DNA of 64,000 nt from Metabacillus sediminilitoris (GCF_009720625.1 NZ_CP046266.1:5065501-5129500); one strand, 5' to 3'. Numbered from the stretch's first letter, positions 8,402-16,593 are shown. Made by a program: numbers and translations. Notes: generated by a model not told the origin, from the sequence alone.

Positions 8402-8725
8402 GAAATCATATACGCTTTTACTAGAATTGTCTAGTATGTTTTTGAAGGAAAATTTTTTAATAACATTCACTTAAGCTGCGGAATAAAGTAAAACAGATTG
8501 TGGTATAAATAGACTAGTTTTAAGAGATAAGAAAGTTACATTCACAAATTGAATGCGCTTACAAATAATCTTACTGAAAATTATTGTATGCTATTTTTTA
8601 TTTTTTGTATACATTTTATTTATTTTTGTATTTATTTTTATACAAGCTTTCTTTCTTATACTTTTTATGATGAATTTTTGTTAATATTATTAATAATTAG
8701 GTTGTGGAAAATAGGAGTGAACAAT

Positions 8726-9358
8726 ATGAATAAGAACAGCGGGAAGTCTCGTCCTGCTTATCATCAATCATATGAAGTGATTCGTGACAAGATATTAAAT
8801 GGAGATATACCAGGTGGAACGAAAATTGTTGAGGAAAAGCTCGCAACGGAATTGGGATGTAGCCGTACTCCTATTAGAGAATCTATTCGACAACTTGAAT
8901 ATGAAGGACTTATCGTCAATAAAAGGGTTGTCCAGCCTACTGAGAAAGGTTTACGCGACTTATTCCAAGTACGGATTCTTCTGGAGGGTTTCTCAGCGCA
9001 ATCAGCTGCAACTTATTTGCCTGAGGAAGATTTAAATTCACTTTCGGAATGTATCAAAATTGGCAGAGAAGGAACAATTGACGAAATTATGAAAGCTAAT
9101 GAACGCTTTCACGAAATTATTGTTCGGGCCAGTGGTAACTCTATAATGATAGATACAATAGACCGAATGCAGTCAATTATTTTTCTTTTTCGAAAGACAG
9201 TGGTGCTATACAATCGTCCACGTTTAATTGATGAACACGAAGAGATCTATGAAGCCATTAAAGCAAGAGATGGGCAGGCTGCTGAAACCCTGATGAAAAA
9301 TCATCTTCAGGCAGATCTGGACTTTTGCTTACACATTTTAAGTTACAGTCACAAATGA
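8726..9358 (+). CDS. GntR-family (FadR/FCD) transcriptional regulator
   Basis: I start at the ATG at 8726, with AGGAG 8 bases upstream; the 59 upstream codons in frame are hydrophobic leader sequence and contain an operator box. The 210-residue product has an N-terminal winged helix (SYEVIRDKILNGDIPGGTKIVEEKLATELGCSRTPIRESIRQLEYEGL) and a C-terminal FCD ligand domain of helices. It is divergent from the dehydrogenase operon, so it is probably its local, ligand-responsive repressor, binding the GTATAC boxes between them. A decayed paralogue lies just downstream on the other strand. Confidence 0.9.
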   Translation: MNKNSGKSRPAYHQSYEVIRDKILNGDIPGGTKIVEEKLATELGCSRTPIRESIRQLEYEGLIVNKRVVQPTEKGLRDLFQVRILLEGFSAQSAATYLPEEDLNSLSECIKIGREGTIDEIMKANERFHEIIVRASGNSIMIDTIDRMQSIIFLFRKTVVLYNRPRLIDEHEEIYEAIKARDGQAAETLMKNHLQADLDFCLHILSYSHK

Positions 9359-9544
9359 ATAATCAAGCAACAAATGGACGGGGAATATTCATTTGATTTA
9401 AAAAAGGCACCTACCTTAAATGAAGTACGTCCATTGAAGATATAGCTGATTTTCCTTATCGTTGGAGAAATCAGCTTTTTTCCATTTATAGTCTTAGCAT
9501 GGGTTATATGTCAACATGTTGGCGGGACTCTATCATATGCTTGG

Positions 9545-10041
9545 CTTTAATTCCTGTAAGAATCTTTTTGGCAGTCAAAAATAGCAAAACCTTCTAGTAA
9601 AATGCGAACTTGAAAGATATTGCGTAAATCTATTTCTGTCGGATTCACCACTCTTTTCCCTTTTATAAGTCCTTTTTGTTCAAGTTTGCATATTGATTCA
9701 CGGATAGGTGTACGGCTAACACCTAATTCCCCAACGAGTCTTTCTTCTAACAGTTTTGATCCACGAGGAAGTTCACCATTTTACATTTTATCCCATTCAC
9801 AACGGGCAGTAAGACTCCCACTTCAAGATTCGAGAGAAACAAAGAAGATAAGTGGGAAATAACTGCCCGTAAAGATCCGACGAAGGACAGGATGTCCAAG
9901 TCAGGCAAAAGCCACAGGACGTGGCGTTTTATGCGTGATAAGTTTCGCTAACCATCAGTGGGGGATGAAGAACCCCCCCACTGATGGAAGTCTCACTTTA
10001 TCTCGTATCTATTCATAGGAATGCAAATAAGCAGATCAGGA
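9545..10041 (-). pseudogene. Decayed GntR regulator paralogue, split by a repeat insertion
   Basis: The minus strand between 9780 and about 9590 translates to NGELPRGSKLLEERLVGELG, SRTPIRESICKLEQKGLI and IFQVRILLEGF, closely matching the intact GntR protein at 8726-9358. After repeat copy B, the sequence to about 10041 reads SAYLHSYE-stop-IRDK, matching the intact PAYHQSYEVIRDK. The gene is broken by stop codons, loss of most of the FCD domain (stop at 9545) and the repeat. It lies inverted relative to the intact copy. Confidence 0.85.
9787..10002 (-). repeat. Interspersed hairpin repeat, copy B, inserted in the GntR pseudogene
   Basis: This is a full-length copy in reverse orientation, with the CCATCAGTGGGGG stem and the ACGGGCAGT pair. 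It is bounded on both sides by the hexamer GATAAA (9787-9792 and 9997-10002, read on the minus strand). The host codons run IRDK before it and M-stop-NGE after it, so removing the element and one hexamer restores the alignment with the intact regulator. Confidence 0.9.
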
Positions 10042-10202
10042 TGGTTGTTTTGCCAAATTGTGTCGACGCTACAAAAAAGTAAGTCAAATTAGCCATACAA
10101 AAACAACCTATCCTCCTTTTCTACACTATGACAATGTTTTTGAATACTATTTCACCTAATTATAAATTTTAGGATAAAAAGTTAACATAAAAACGCGAAA
10201 AT

Positions 10203-10253
10203 TCTGTATACTTTTATTTAAATAAGTATACAGAAAACAAAAAAATGTATACA
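10203..10253 (+). promoter_or_regulatory. Relic GntR operator region
   Basis: A near-perfect 32-base palindrome with GTATAC in each arm (TCTGTATACTT at 10203 and its complement ending at 10234) is followed by TGTATACA at 10246-10253, and a cre-like TGTAACCGTTTAAA follows at about 10271. The arrangement mirrors the control region of the intact operon at 8330-8401. Confidence 0.6.
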
Positions 10254-10308
10254 ATACACGTACAAATAAATGTAACCGTTTAAAAATAAAGAATAAGAAG
10301 GAACTAAC

Positions 10309-10377
10309 ATGAAAATTGGTTTTATTGGGCTTGGAATTTTTGGAAGACTTCACCTGTTGGTGAAAGTGTCTTTTTAA
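10309..10377 (+). pseudogene. 5' remnant of a second GarR/LtnD-type dehydrogenase
   Basis: Behind a ribosome site (AAGAAGGAAC) an ATG at 10309 opens MKIGFIGLGIFG, the Rossmann start of the same dehydrogenase family as 7340-8233. The frame then goes astray and stops at 10375. A hairpin with CACC/GGTG arms followed by TTTTT (10345-10375) ends it. Together with the GntR pseudogene it marks a lost second copy of the sugar-acid locus. Apart from these relics, the 9359-10461 gap contains nothing I can support. Confidence 0.75.
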
Positions 10378-10461
10378 TAAAAGACTTAAGTTGAAGAGAG
10401 ACATGTTTTAAAGAAGAACTCCGCATTTGGCAGGAAATAATTTCTAGGGGGGATGAAATAA

Positions 10462-12888
10462 ATGCTTAAGGATTTTTTCATTAACCTTTCTATTTTTTCA
10501 TTCTTTGTAAGCGCAGCTATAGTCTTTCAAGTTTTTACTACAAGTAAAGGTTTGAAATCAAGCTATCTATTGGGAGGATGTTATGCTAGCATTGTTGCAG
10601 TTATTCTGATGTTCTTCCCCATTAGATATAATGAATTTCTCTATGATCTTCGATTTGTTCCTATTATTCTATCATTTGTTTATTTTGGTCATAGAGCTGG
10701 ATGGATGACAGCAATTGGTATTTGCATTGCTCACGTTTATATAGGTGGTTATTGGATAACGGGCGTAGTAATTTTAGGGGGAACGATTTTTCTATTCATT
10801 CTACTTGAAAGCCTCATAAAAAACCTTCCATCCATAAAAAGAGCTTTTTTTTATCTAGCTATCCATTTTGTTGTTTACAGTTTAATAGTAGAAACTTTTT
10901 CAGATGCAAGTGCTACTATGTATTTCCATATTGCATATTACCTATTTGTTTTAATTGGACTCTTAATTGGTATTTTTCTTATTGAAGCTTTCCATAAATT
11001 ACATCGCTTAACACAGGATTTATCAAGATTGAATCAAACATTAGCAGAATCAAGGCAAGAACTAAAGGATACTGTTCATGAACAGCAAGGAGGTATTTTT
11101 AAGTTTAAAAAGGAGAATGAAAGTTTTATCATCACCTTATGTGATGGACAGTTATATGCTAAAAGTGGCGTCTATCTTGAACAAGTAACAGGTAAAGATT
11201 TAAATTCCGTCGCCCCTTTACATTTTGTTCCCCGACTACTGAAATATTATCAAAGGGCATGGGAAGGACACGAAGTCACGTTTGAACTACCATGGCCAAA
11301 TGATAAAATCTATATTTTCATCTCACTTAGGCCTATTAAACGAGAAGGAAAAGTCATCGAGGTTGTCGGATCTGCTATTGATATAACGGAACGAAAAAAG
11401 ATGGAAGAGGAATTAAGGATGACTAAAGAACGACTGGAATCATTCATCAGTCATAACACAGATGCGATCATTATATCTGATTTAAAAGGACATATTTTAC
11501 AAGCTAATAAAGCTTATGAGAAGATGTTGGGTTGGTCTATACAAGAAATCAAGGGACAAACATTACCTTGTGTACCTGATTTTTTAATAGATCGAGCCTT
11601 TGAAACTATTCAAAAGATTATATCTGGGGAATCTATAACCACTAAGTTGGAAACAGTTAGACAACGAAAAGATGGAAGTCTTTTCAATATAAGTTTAACG
11701 CTTTCACCTATTGTGGATTCAAAGGGAAATGTGATTGCTATATCAACAATCTATAGAGACATTTCCGAAAGAAAAAAAGTAAAAAGAGAACTCCATCATT
11801 TACATCAACAATTAAAGGAAAGTGAGATGAAATACCGTGTTCTAGTTGAACATTTACCTGATGCCGTATACTTAGTGGAATTGAATGAGGATCGATATCC
11901 ATCTCGATTACTTGAAGTAAACCCAGTTGGGTGTGAAAGATTTGGGTACAGTAGAGAAGAACTTCTCTCGATGCCATATGCCGATATTGTTCCTCAAAAT
12001 TCTACAATGTTCATAAAAATTGTGGAAAAAATCAGCGAAGGAAAATGTTCTTTCACTTTAGAAGACGAATTTGTTTTTAAAAAAACAGGCAAAAAAATAA
12101 ATACCGAATTTAATGTCCGTGTTTTTAACTTGAATGGAAAGGAAGTTTTACTGCTTATCTCTCGAGATATCACTGAACGCTTAAAAACTGAAGAATTATT
12201 ACGAAAATCAGAGAAGCTTGCTGTTGTAGGACAATTAGCCACTGCAATTGCCCATCAAGTTAACAATCCTTTAACCGCAATGAAAGGGTTTATGCAATTA
12301 CTAAAATTAACGGAAAATGAGAACAATCAGCGTTATATAGATGTGGTGTTATCAGAGATGAATCGAATTGAAGGAATTACCAATGAATATTTAACGATAG
12401 CTAAACCACAGGCTGTTAAGATTCAACTCAATGATTTACACATGCTAGTAGATCAGGTTATAACGTTATTTCAACCTCAAGCAACGATGAATAACATTCA
12501 AATTAGATCAGAGTTTGAATCTGCCATTCCTTTGGTCGCCTGTGAAGGAAACCAATTAAAACAAGTGTTTATCAATATTTTAAAAAATGCAATTGAAGCG
12601 ATGCCGATAGGAGGAGACGTTTTAATTCAAGTCAATAAGCTTGATGATCATCAAGTATGCATTCGCTTTATCGATCAAGGGTGTGGGATTCCAAAAGAAC
12701 GTATCCCACATCTCGGAGAACCTTTTTATAGTATCAAAGAAAAAGGGATTGGCTTAGGATTAATGGTCTGTTATAAAATTATTGAAGCACATCAAGGAAA
12801 GATCGTTATTGAAAGTGAAATGAATAAAGGAACAACAATTGATGTCATTCTTCCTTTCAATCTCCTTTCTTATCAAGAGGTTCATTGA
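10462..12888 (+). CDS. Membrane PAS-domain sensor histidine kinase (sporulation-kinase type)
   Basis: The 808-residue protein has an N-terminal module of about five to six membrane helices (1-185) resembling the LytS/YhcK 5TM receptor region, three PAS domains (about 205-310, 320-435 and 455-575, each closing with a DITER/DISER motif), a dimerisation domain with His598 in IAHQVNNPLTAMKGFMQLL, and an ATPase domain (N box NILKNAIEAM, G1 DQGCGIP, G2 GIGLGLMVCYKI). The H box is of the KinB/KinD phosphorelay kind. No response regulator is adjacent, so it may feed a shared pathway such as Spo0F/Spo0A; that is inference. The ribosome site is GGGGGG before 10462. Confidence 0.9.
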   Translation: MLKDFFINLSIFSFFVSAAIVFQVFTTSKGLKSSYLLGGCYASIVAVILMFFPIRYNEFLYDLRFVPIILSFVYFGHRAGWMTAIGICIAHVYIGGYWITGVVILGGTIFLFILLESLIKNLPSIKRAFFYLAIHFVVYSLIVETFSDASATMYFHIAYYLFVLIGLLIGIFLIEAFHKLHRLTQDLSRLNQTLAESRQELKDTVHEQQGGIFKFKKENESFIITLCDGQLYAKSGVYLEQVTGKDLNSVAPLHFVPRLLKYYQRAWEGHEVTFELPWPNDKIYIFISLRPIKREGKVIEVVGSAIDITERKKMEEELRMTKERLESFISHNTDAIIISDLKGHILQANKAYEKMLGWSIQEIKGQTLPCVPDFLIDRAFETIQKIISGESITTKLETVRQRKDGSLFNISLTLSPIVDSKGNVIAISTIYRDISERKKVKRELHHLHQQLKESEMKYRVLVEHLPDAVYLVELNEDRYPSRLLEVNPVGCERFGYSREELLSMPYADIVPQNSTMFIKIVEKISEGKCSFTLEDEFVFKKTGKKINTEFNVRVFNLNGKEVLLLISRDITERLKTEELLRKSEKLAVVGQLATAIAHQVNNPLTAMKGFMQLLKLTENENNQRYIDVVLSEMNRIEGITNEYLTIAKPQAVKIQLNDLHMLVDQVITLFQPQATMNNIQIRSEFESAIPLVACEGNQLKQVFINILKNAIEAMPIGGDVLIQVNKLDDHQVCIRFIDQGCGIPKERIPHLGEPFYSIKEKGIGLGLMVCYKIIEAHQGKIVIESEMNKGTTIDVILPFNLLSYQEVH

Positions 12889-12903
12889 TTTTATTACAGC
12901 GAA

Positions 12904-13143
12904 ATGGGGGATTTTGGTGTATTAAAATTCAATAGAAGCATATACCCTTTCATTTCTTTCGAATGCGATGATCAAGAAGACAAAGTAAATGTCATAGATT
13001 CTGTATTTGCTGAAATGGTGTTAGACAAGGCTCTGCTTGATTTCCGAAAAGAAAAAATCCAACAGAAAATCAATCAGTCCTTACGAGACAGAAACAAAAG
13101 AGAGTTCCTACTATTAACAGAGGAATTAATGAACGTTTCTTAA
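12904..13143 (+). CDS. Small IDEAL-domain protein
   Basis: The 79-residue product ends in an IDEAL-like domain: LDKALLDFRKEKIQQKINQSLRDRNKREFLLLTEEL matches the pattern 'hxxALxxRDkexFxxLTxeL' of short Bacillus proteins such as YpiB. IDEAL domains are thought to mediate protein-protein contacts in regulators. The gene lies 15 bases after the kinase stop and is probably cotranscribed; a regulatory link is only suggested by position. The ribosome site before the ATG at 12904 is weak, and no better in-frame start is visible. Confidence 0.65.
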   Translation: MGDFGVLKFNRSIYPFISFECDDQEDKVNVIDSVFAEMVLDKALLDFRKEKIQQKINQSLRDRNKREFLLLTEELMNVS

Positions 13144-13185
13144 AATTGTAGTATGTATATCGGCATAATGTTGAGATTAAAAGAA

Positions 13186-13399
13186 ATAAAGTGAGACTTC
13201 CATCAGTGGGGGTTTTCTTCATCCCCCACTGATGGTTAGCGTAACTTATCACGCTTAGTACGCCACTTCCTTATGTCTCGCCTGACTTGGACGTCCTGTC
13301 CTTCGTCGGATCTTTACGGGCAGTTATCTCCCACTTATCTCCTTTGTTTCTCTCGAATCTTGAAGTAGGAGTCTTACTGCCCGTTAAGAATGGGATAAA
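13186..13399 (+). repeat. Interspersed hairpin repeat, copy C (full length)
   Basis: This copy is nearly identical to copies A and B: ATAAAGTGAGACTTCC at the left, the CCATCAGTGGGGG hairpin, the central segment missing from copy A, the ACGGGCAGT/ACTGCCCGT pair, and AATGGGATAAA at the right. ATAAA again flanks both ends. It lies downstream of the kinase and IDEAL genes. Confidence 0.9.
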
Positions 13400-13429
13400 C
13401 TTAATATAATCGAAGATATAAGGAGCAAG

Positions 13430-13462
13430 GAAGCCCAATCTAATCTTTAAGATATGGGCTTC
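13430..13462 (+). terminator. Hairpin, possible terminator for kinase and IDEAL genes
   Basis: The arms GAAGCCCA and TGGGCTTC enclose a loop that can itself pair (ATCTTTAAGAT), followed by a modest T-rich tract. It is suitably placed to end transcription from the plus-strand kinase unit. Confidence 0.45.
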
Positions 13463-13594
13463 TTAGTTTGTATATGTAATTTTAAAAATGGTTTAAAAGT
13501 GACCTAATTTAAACAAATCTACAGAACCAATCAGGTATTCTACAGGTAAGGCCCATACCGACACACTTCCTCCATTTTGTCTCCTCCTTCAATT

Positions 13595-13626
13595 GAAAAA
13601 GGACTTCCCACAAAAGAGAGAAGCCC
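13595..13626 (-). terminator. Possible second terminator after hag
   Basis: On the minus strand GGGCTTC pairs with GAAGTCC (one G-T pair) across a loop of about 13 bases and is followed by TTTTT. It would back up the stronger terminator at 13698. Confidence 0.4.
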
Positions 13627-13697
13627 TGTATAACATCAGACGCATGTATGTTCTAGTATATAATATATATTTTCGTTCTTTTTCATTAACTATATAT

Positions 13698-13731
13698 GTA
13701 AAAGAGACCCTAGTAAAACTAGAGTCTCTCC
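13698..13731 (-). terminator. Terminator of the flagellin transcript
   Basis: A 12-bp stem (AGAGACTCTAGT with ACTAGGGTCTCT, one G-T pair) is followed by TTTT on the minus strand. It lies just after the last flagellin-like codons at 13746. Confidence 0.8.
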
Positions 13732-13745
13732 TAAATAATCTAAAA

Positions 13746-13790
13746 TTAACGAAGAAGTTGTAAAACTCCTTGTGGTTGTTGATTCGCTTG
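13746..13790 (-). other. Second flagellin C-terminal exon or relic (QANQQPQGVLQLLR-stop)
   Basis: These 15 codons encode a canonical flagellin C-terminus and stop at 13746. They lie directly after the intron-2 core, and the upstream stop at 14121 already ends the main reading frame with a similar sequence (QSNQMPQGVLQLLR). They are either a true third exon joined after GCT at 14166 or the left-over 3' end of a deleted tandem flagellin gene. The sequence alone does not decide. Confidence 0.6.
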
Positions 13791-14127
13791 CTTTGCGGCT
13801 GTATCTTTCGACTACAGAATAGACTATATCTTCACCCTTGTCTTTTTTCAAGGGGCTGGGCACTTCGAACAGCTTTTGCTGCCCTACGAGATTCATAGCC
13901 ATAGCTTTTACCTTAGACCGTGTTCTCTAGTCGTTGAACCTTCTCCAGAGTTTCCTCATAGGAGCTTGGCTGCTGATTATCCATTGTTTCATCTTCATCA
14001 TTTTCAAACCATCACGCTGACCGTTTCCAGTTACGTTGTGGTTGATGAAGCTTTAGGAAGTTCCAGCAATTCACCCAGTTATCCTCTAGCTCGTTACCAA
14101 GCTAGACGCCCTCTAATCAATTATCTC
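13785..14127 (-). ncRNA. Group I intron 2 at the 3' end of flagellin
   Basis: The conserved core elements are visible on the minus strand: P-like AATTGCTGGAACTTCC (14056-14071), Q-like AATCAGCAGCCAAGCTCCT (about 13961-13979), R-like GTTCAACGACTA (13928-13939) and S AAGATATAGTCTA (13820-13832). A plausible P1 pairs CTCTT, up to 14128, with GAGGG, giving the usual U-G pair, and TTGATT could pair with AATCAA after the G at 13785 as P10. Splicing there would shift the frame, so the true boundaries are uncertain; an alternative is 13791-14165. No endonuclease gene is inside. It is a close relative of intron 1. Confidence 0.75.
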
Positions 14128-15733
14128 AAGAGTTGTAATACGCCTTGAGGCATTTGATTGGATTGAGCCAACATTGCTTGTGCTGCTTGAGAAAGAATAG
14201 AATTCTTTGTTTGGTTCATCATTTCTTTCGCCATCGTGCGAACATTTGCTTTCACAAATGACTAGACTATATCTTCACCCTCTAGCAATCTAGTAGGGGT
14301 CGGGCACTTCGGATACGCAATGCTGATGTACATTGTTTCACCTATGGATTTCATCATCATAGCTTTCGCCTTAGATGGTCTATCCTAGTCGTTGAACCTT
14401 CTCCACTCTTTCGAGACAGGAGCTTGGCTGCTGATTGCCCAATCTTTTCTTTTTTCAAACCATCACGCTTGTCGTTTCCAACTACGTTGTGGTAAGAAAA
14501 GCTATAAGGGGTTTCCAGCAATTCACCCGATTATGATCTCTAGCCGTTTCCAACTAGGACGACTGTGCTTGTTACTGCTTACGCAGCTAAAGCATAATCT
14601 ACGTCACGAACACGTGATTCTGCAGCAGTTAAGTTTTCTGAAGATGTGTTAAGATTATTGATTGTGTGATCCAAACGATTTTGGAAAGATCCTAATTTAG
14701 AACGTTCCGCGGATACCTTCTGAATAGCAGTATCAATTGCTTTAATTGCAACGTTTGCTTGTGTTTGAGTTGATACTTGTAAACCTTTAACTCCAAGAGC
14801 AGAAGCCCCCATGTCATTAATATCAAGTTGTATATTTTGATCAGTATTTGCACCAATTTGGAAAGTTGCCTTTCCATCAGTTTGAACATTAGCTGCGGAT
14901 GTAGTTTCAGTAAAAGATGATAATGCGTTTGTTGCTGCAGTACGAATATTTCCACCGCTGTCTTTTACAGTAATTGTTAAACCGTTAATTGCCCCTGTAA
15001 ATCCAGTGTTGCTTGCTGTAAATAAAATTTTACCTCCTGAGACAGAAACTGCAGTATTTGTATCATCTGTGGTACCATTCGTTGTTCCAAGATCAGCTGT
15101 AGTTAAGGTACCAACTGTCATTGTATTTTCTACAGTTGTACCATCTTTAACATATGATACTGTAACAGTATCTGTAGCAGTAATTCCTAAACTATTTCCA
15201 TTAGCATCTTGTAAAGCTGTTAATGCGTCAGTACCTGCGGAAATTGCAGATCCAGCTACTTTAATAGTTCCACTTGTATTAATGTTAGCAACAGCAGTAT
15301 TTACCGCACCGTCCATAGAGCCGTTTAGTAAGTTTTTAGTATTAAATTGAGTAGTATCACGAATACGGTCAACTTCTTTTGTTAATTGATTCATTTCATC
15401 TTGGATATTTGTACGGTCTTGAGCTGTGTTAGTATCATTGGCTGATTGAACAGATAATTCACGCATACGTTGAAGAATATCATGAGTCTCGTTTAAAGCA
15501 CCTTCAGCTGTCTGAATTAAGGAAATACCATCTTGAGAGTTACGAGATGCTTGGTCTAAACCACGGATTTGTCCACGCATTTTTTCAGAGATTGCAAGAC
15601 CTGCAGCATCATCTCCAGCTTTGTTAATACGAAGACCTGAAGACAATTTCTCCATTGATTTAGATTGGTTTGTTGAAGCACTATTCAACTGACGATAAGT
15701 ATTAAGCGCAGCAATATTATGATTAATTCTCAT
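14121..15733 (-). CDS. hag: Flagellin, interrupted by a group I intron
   Basis: Exon 1 runs from the ATG at 15733 (AGGAGG about 8 bases upstream) to about 14597 and encodes residues 1-379: the D0/D1 N-terminus MRINHNIAALNTYRQLN, a variable middle (about 150-290) and the C-terminal D1 part ending RVRDVD. Unspliced, it would stop six codons later at 14579 and lack the last D0 helix. Exon 2, 14234-14121, supplies MAKEMMNQTKNSILSQAAQA and ends PQGVLQLLR. Joining at GAT|ATG gives an intact 416-residue flagellin. The 24 upstream in-frame codons are untranslated leader. Transcription is probably by sigma-D; CsrA and FliW, encoded upstream, regulate Hag translation in B. subtilis. Confidence 0.85.
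14235..14596 (-). ncRNA. Group I intron 1 inside flagellin
   Basis: About 362 bases separate two halves of the flagellin C-terminal coding region. Core elements on the minus strand are P AATTGCTGGAAACCCC (14508-14523), Q AATCAGCAGCCAAGCTCCT (14419-14437), R GTTCAACGACTA (14386-14397) and S AAGATATAGTCTA (14263-14275), with a P9 hairpin CATTTG/CAAATG just before the 3' end. The chosen boundaries leave a U at the end of exon 1 and a G at the intron end, as group I splicing needs, and restore DVD-MAKEMM. I could not find a perfect P1 for that site; splicing 3 bases later (GATTAT) has a better P1. No homing endonuclease is encoded. Confidence 0.88.
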
Positions 15734-15840
15734 TATAAACTTCCTCCTTGAATATATGAATGACCCACATCCATGTGAATCTTCTACTAATTTAAGGTAT
15801 CCCACATGTCGGCCGCCACATGTTCAACCTCTTACTTTAT

Positions 15841-15866
15841 ATATCGTCAGGAGTTCATATAGTTTA
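15841..15866 (-). promoter_or_regulatory. Sigma-D promoter of hag
   Basis: TAAA is followed after 14 bases by GACGATAT on the minus strand, close to the motility sigma consensus, about 108 bases before the hag start. The leader between them could hold CsrA-binding GGA motifs, including the ribosome site. Confidence 0.75.
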
Positions 15867-15885
15867 ATAGATTTTTATAGAAAAA

Positions 15886-15918
15886 ATAAAAAAACCTCAA
15901 GTTTTATCACTTAAGGTT
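15886..15918 (-). terminator. Terminator overlapping the csrA stop
   Basis: AACCTTAAGT pairs with ACTTGAGGTT across a 6-base loop, followed by TTTTTTT on the minus strand. The csrA stop codon lies in the loop region. It ends the flgM-csrA transcript just before the hag promoter. Confidence 0.8.
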
Positions 15919-16140
15919 TTTCGATGTATTTTTTAAAATATCTAATATATTCGGTAGAATGGAAGCTGCTTCATTATTACTTTCTTGAATTGAAAGATAA
16001 ACCTCTTTCCGATGAACCTCAACTTCTTTCGGAGCCTTAATCCCAAGCTTTATTTGATCCCCTTGTACTGAGAGAACTGTAATTTCAATATCATCGCCTA
16101 TTTGTATGGCTTCATTTAACTTTCTTGTCAGAACGAGCAT
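15907..16140 (-). CDS. csrA: Carbon storage regulator CsrA (translational repressor)
   Basis: The 77-residue product begins [48 protein letters not shown], the canonical CsrA dimer fold with the RNA-binding first and last strands. In Bacillus, CsrA binds the hag leader and blocks flagellin translation; FliW binds CsrA allosterically and relieves this when flagellin has been exported. It follows fliW by 11 bases. The C-terminal tail (about 60-77) is longer than in gamma-proteobacteria, as expected for the FliW-antagonised type. Confidence 0.97.
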   Translation of the reverse strand: MLVLTRKLNEAIQIGDDIEITVLSVQGDQIKLGIKAPKEVEVHRKEVYLSIQESNNEAASILPNILDILKNTSKNLK

Positions 16141-16151
16141 ACTTCCACCTC

Positions 16152-16589
16152 CTATTTCGTAACTTTTTCCTTAAACAATTTTTCCTTTGTTTTATATCGG
16201 TTGTCATTCAAGATAATTTGTTTCGCTTGATTATTTTTCGTATTAAGAATAATCGGTGCCTGTAAATTAGCTGTTGATTCTTCAAATGGATCTTTCACAT
16301 TTAGAATCGTCCAAACTGAAACATCACTCTCTGACTTTAGGCTAAGAAACTGTTTATCATTTTCTGAAAGATCAAATTCGTACGATTTAAAGAAAAGAAA
16401 TGGATTCACCGTGACAAAGCCTAATTCCGGTGTAACTGTTGATTGTAAAATCCAAAAAGCAGAATCCGTTTCTAATGGAAGTAAGACAAACGATTTTTCT
16501 TCTAAAAAGCCTGGGATTCCATTTTGGAACTGAAGAATGTCTTTTTCATCCGTTTCGATGACACCATGGTATTTCGTTGTTATTTCCAT
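16152..16589 (-). CDS. fliW: Flagellar assembly factor FliW
   Basis: The 145-residue product carries the FliW features: [23 protein letters not shown] at the N-terminus and [23 protein letters not shown] in the middle. FliW alternately binds flagellin and CsrA, coupling filament export to flagellin translation. It lies between a DUF6470 gene and csrA in the standard Bacillus order. Confidence 0.95.
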   Translation of the reverse strand: MEITTKYHGVIETDEKDILQFQNGIPGFLEEKSFVLLPLETDSAFWILQSTVTPELGFVTVNPFLFFKSYEFDLSENDKQFLSLKSESDVSVWTILNVKDPFEESTANLQAPIILNTKNNQAKQIILNDNRYKTKEKLFKEKVTK

Positions 16590-16593
16590 TCGC

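Noticed and set aside
8549..8725. N-terminal extension of the GntR regulator (about 59 hydrophobic codons)
   Set aside because: An AGGAG site and ATG at 8726 match the family start, and the extension contains a GTATAC operator and poor codon quality.
10156..10404. 82-codon minus-strand open frame
   Set aside because: It overlaps the relic operator and dehydrogenase fragment, is AT-driven in composition and has no ribosome site.
13876..14652. Plus-strand open frames across the flagellin 3' end
   Set aside because: They run antisense through the group I intron cores and flagellin codons and have no ribosome sites or protein-like composition.
15734..15805. Longer flagellin start 24 codons upstream
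   Set aside because: The MRINHN start has AGGAGG at the right distance, and the upstream codons do not resemble any flagellin.
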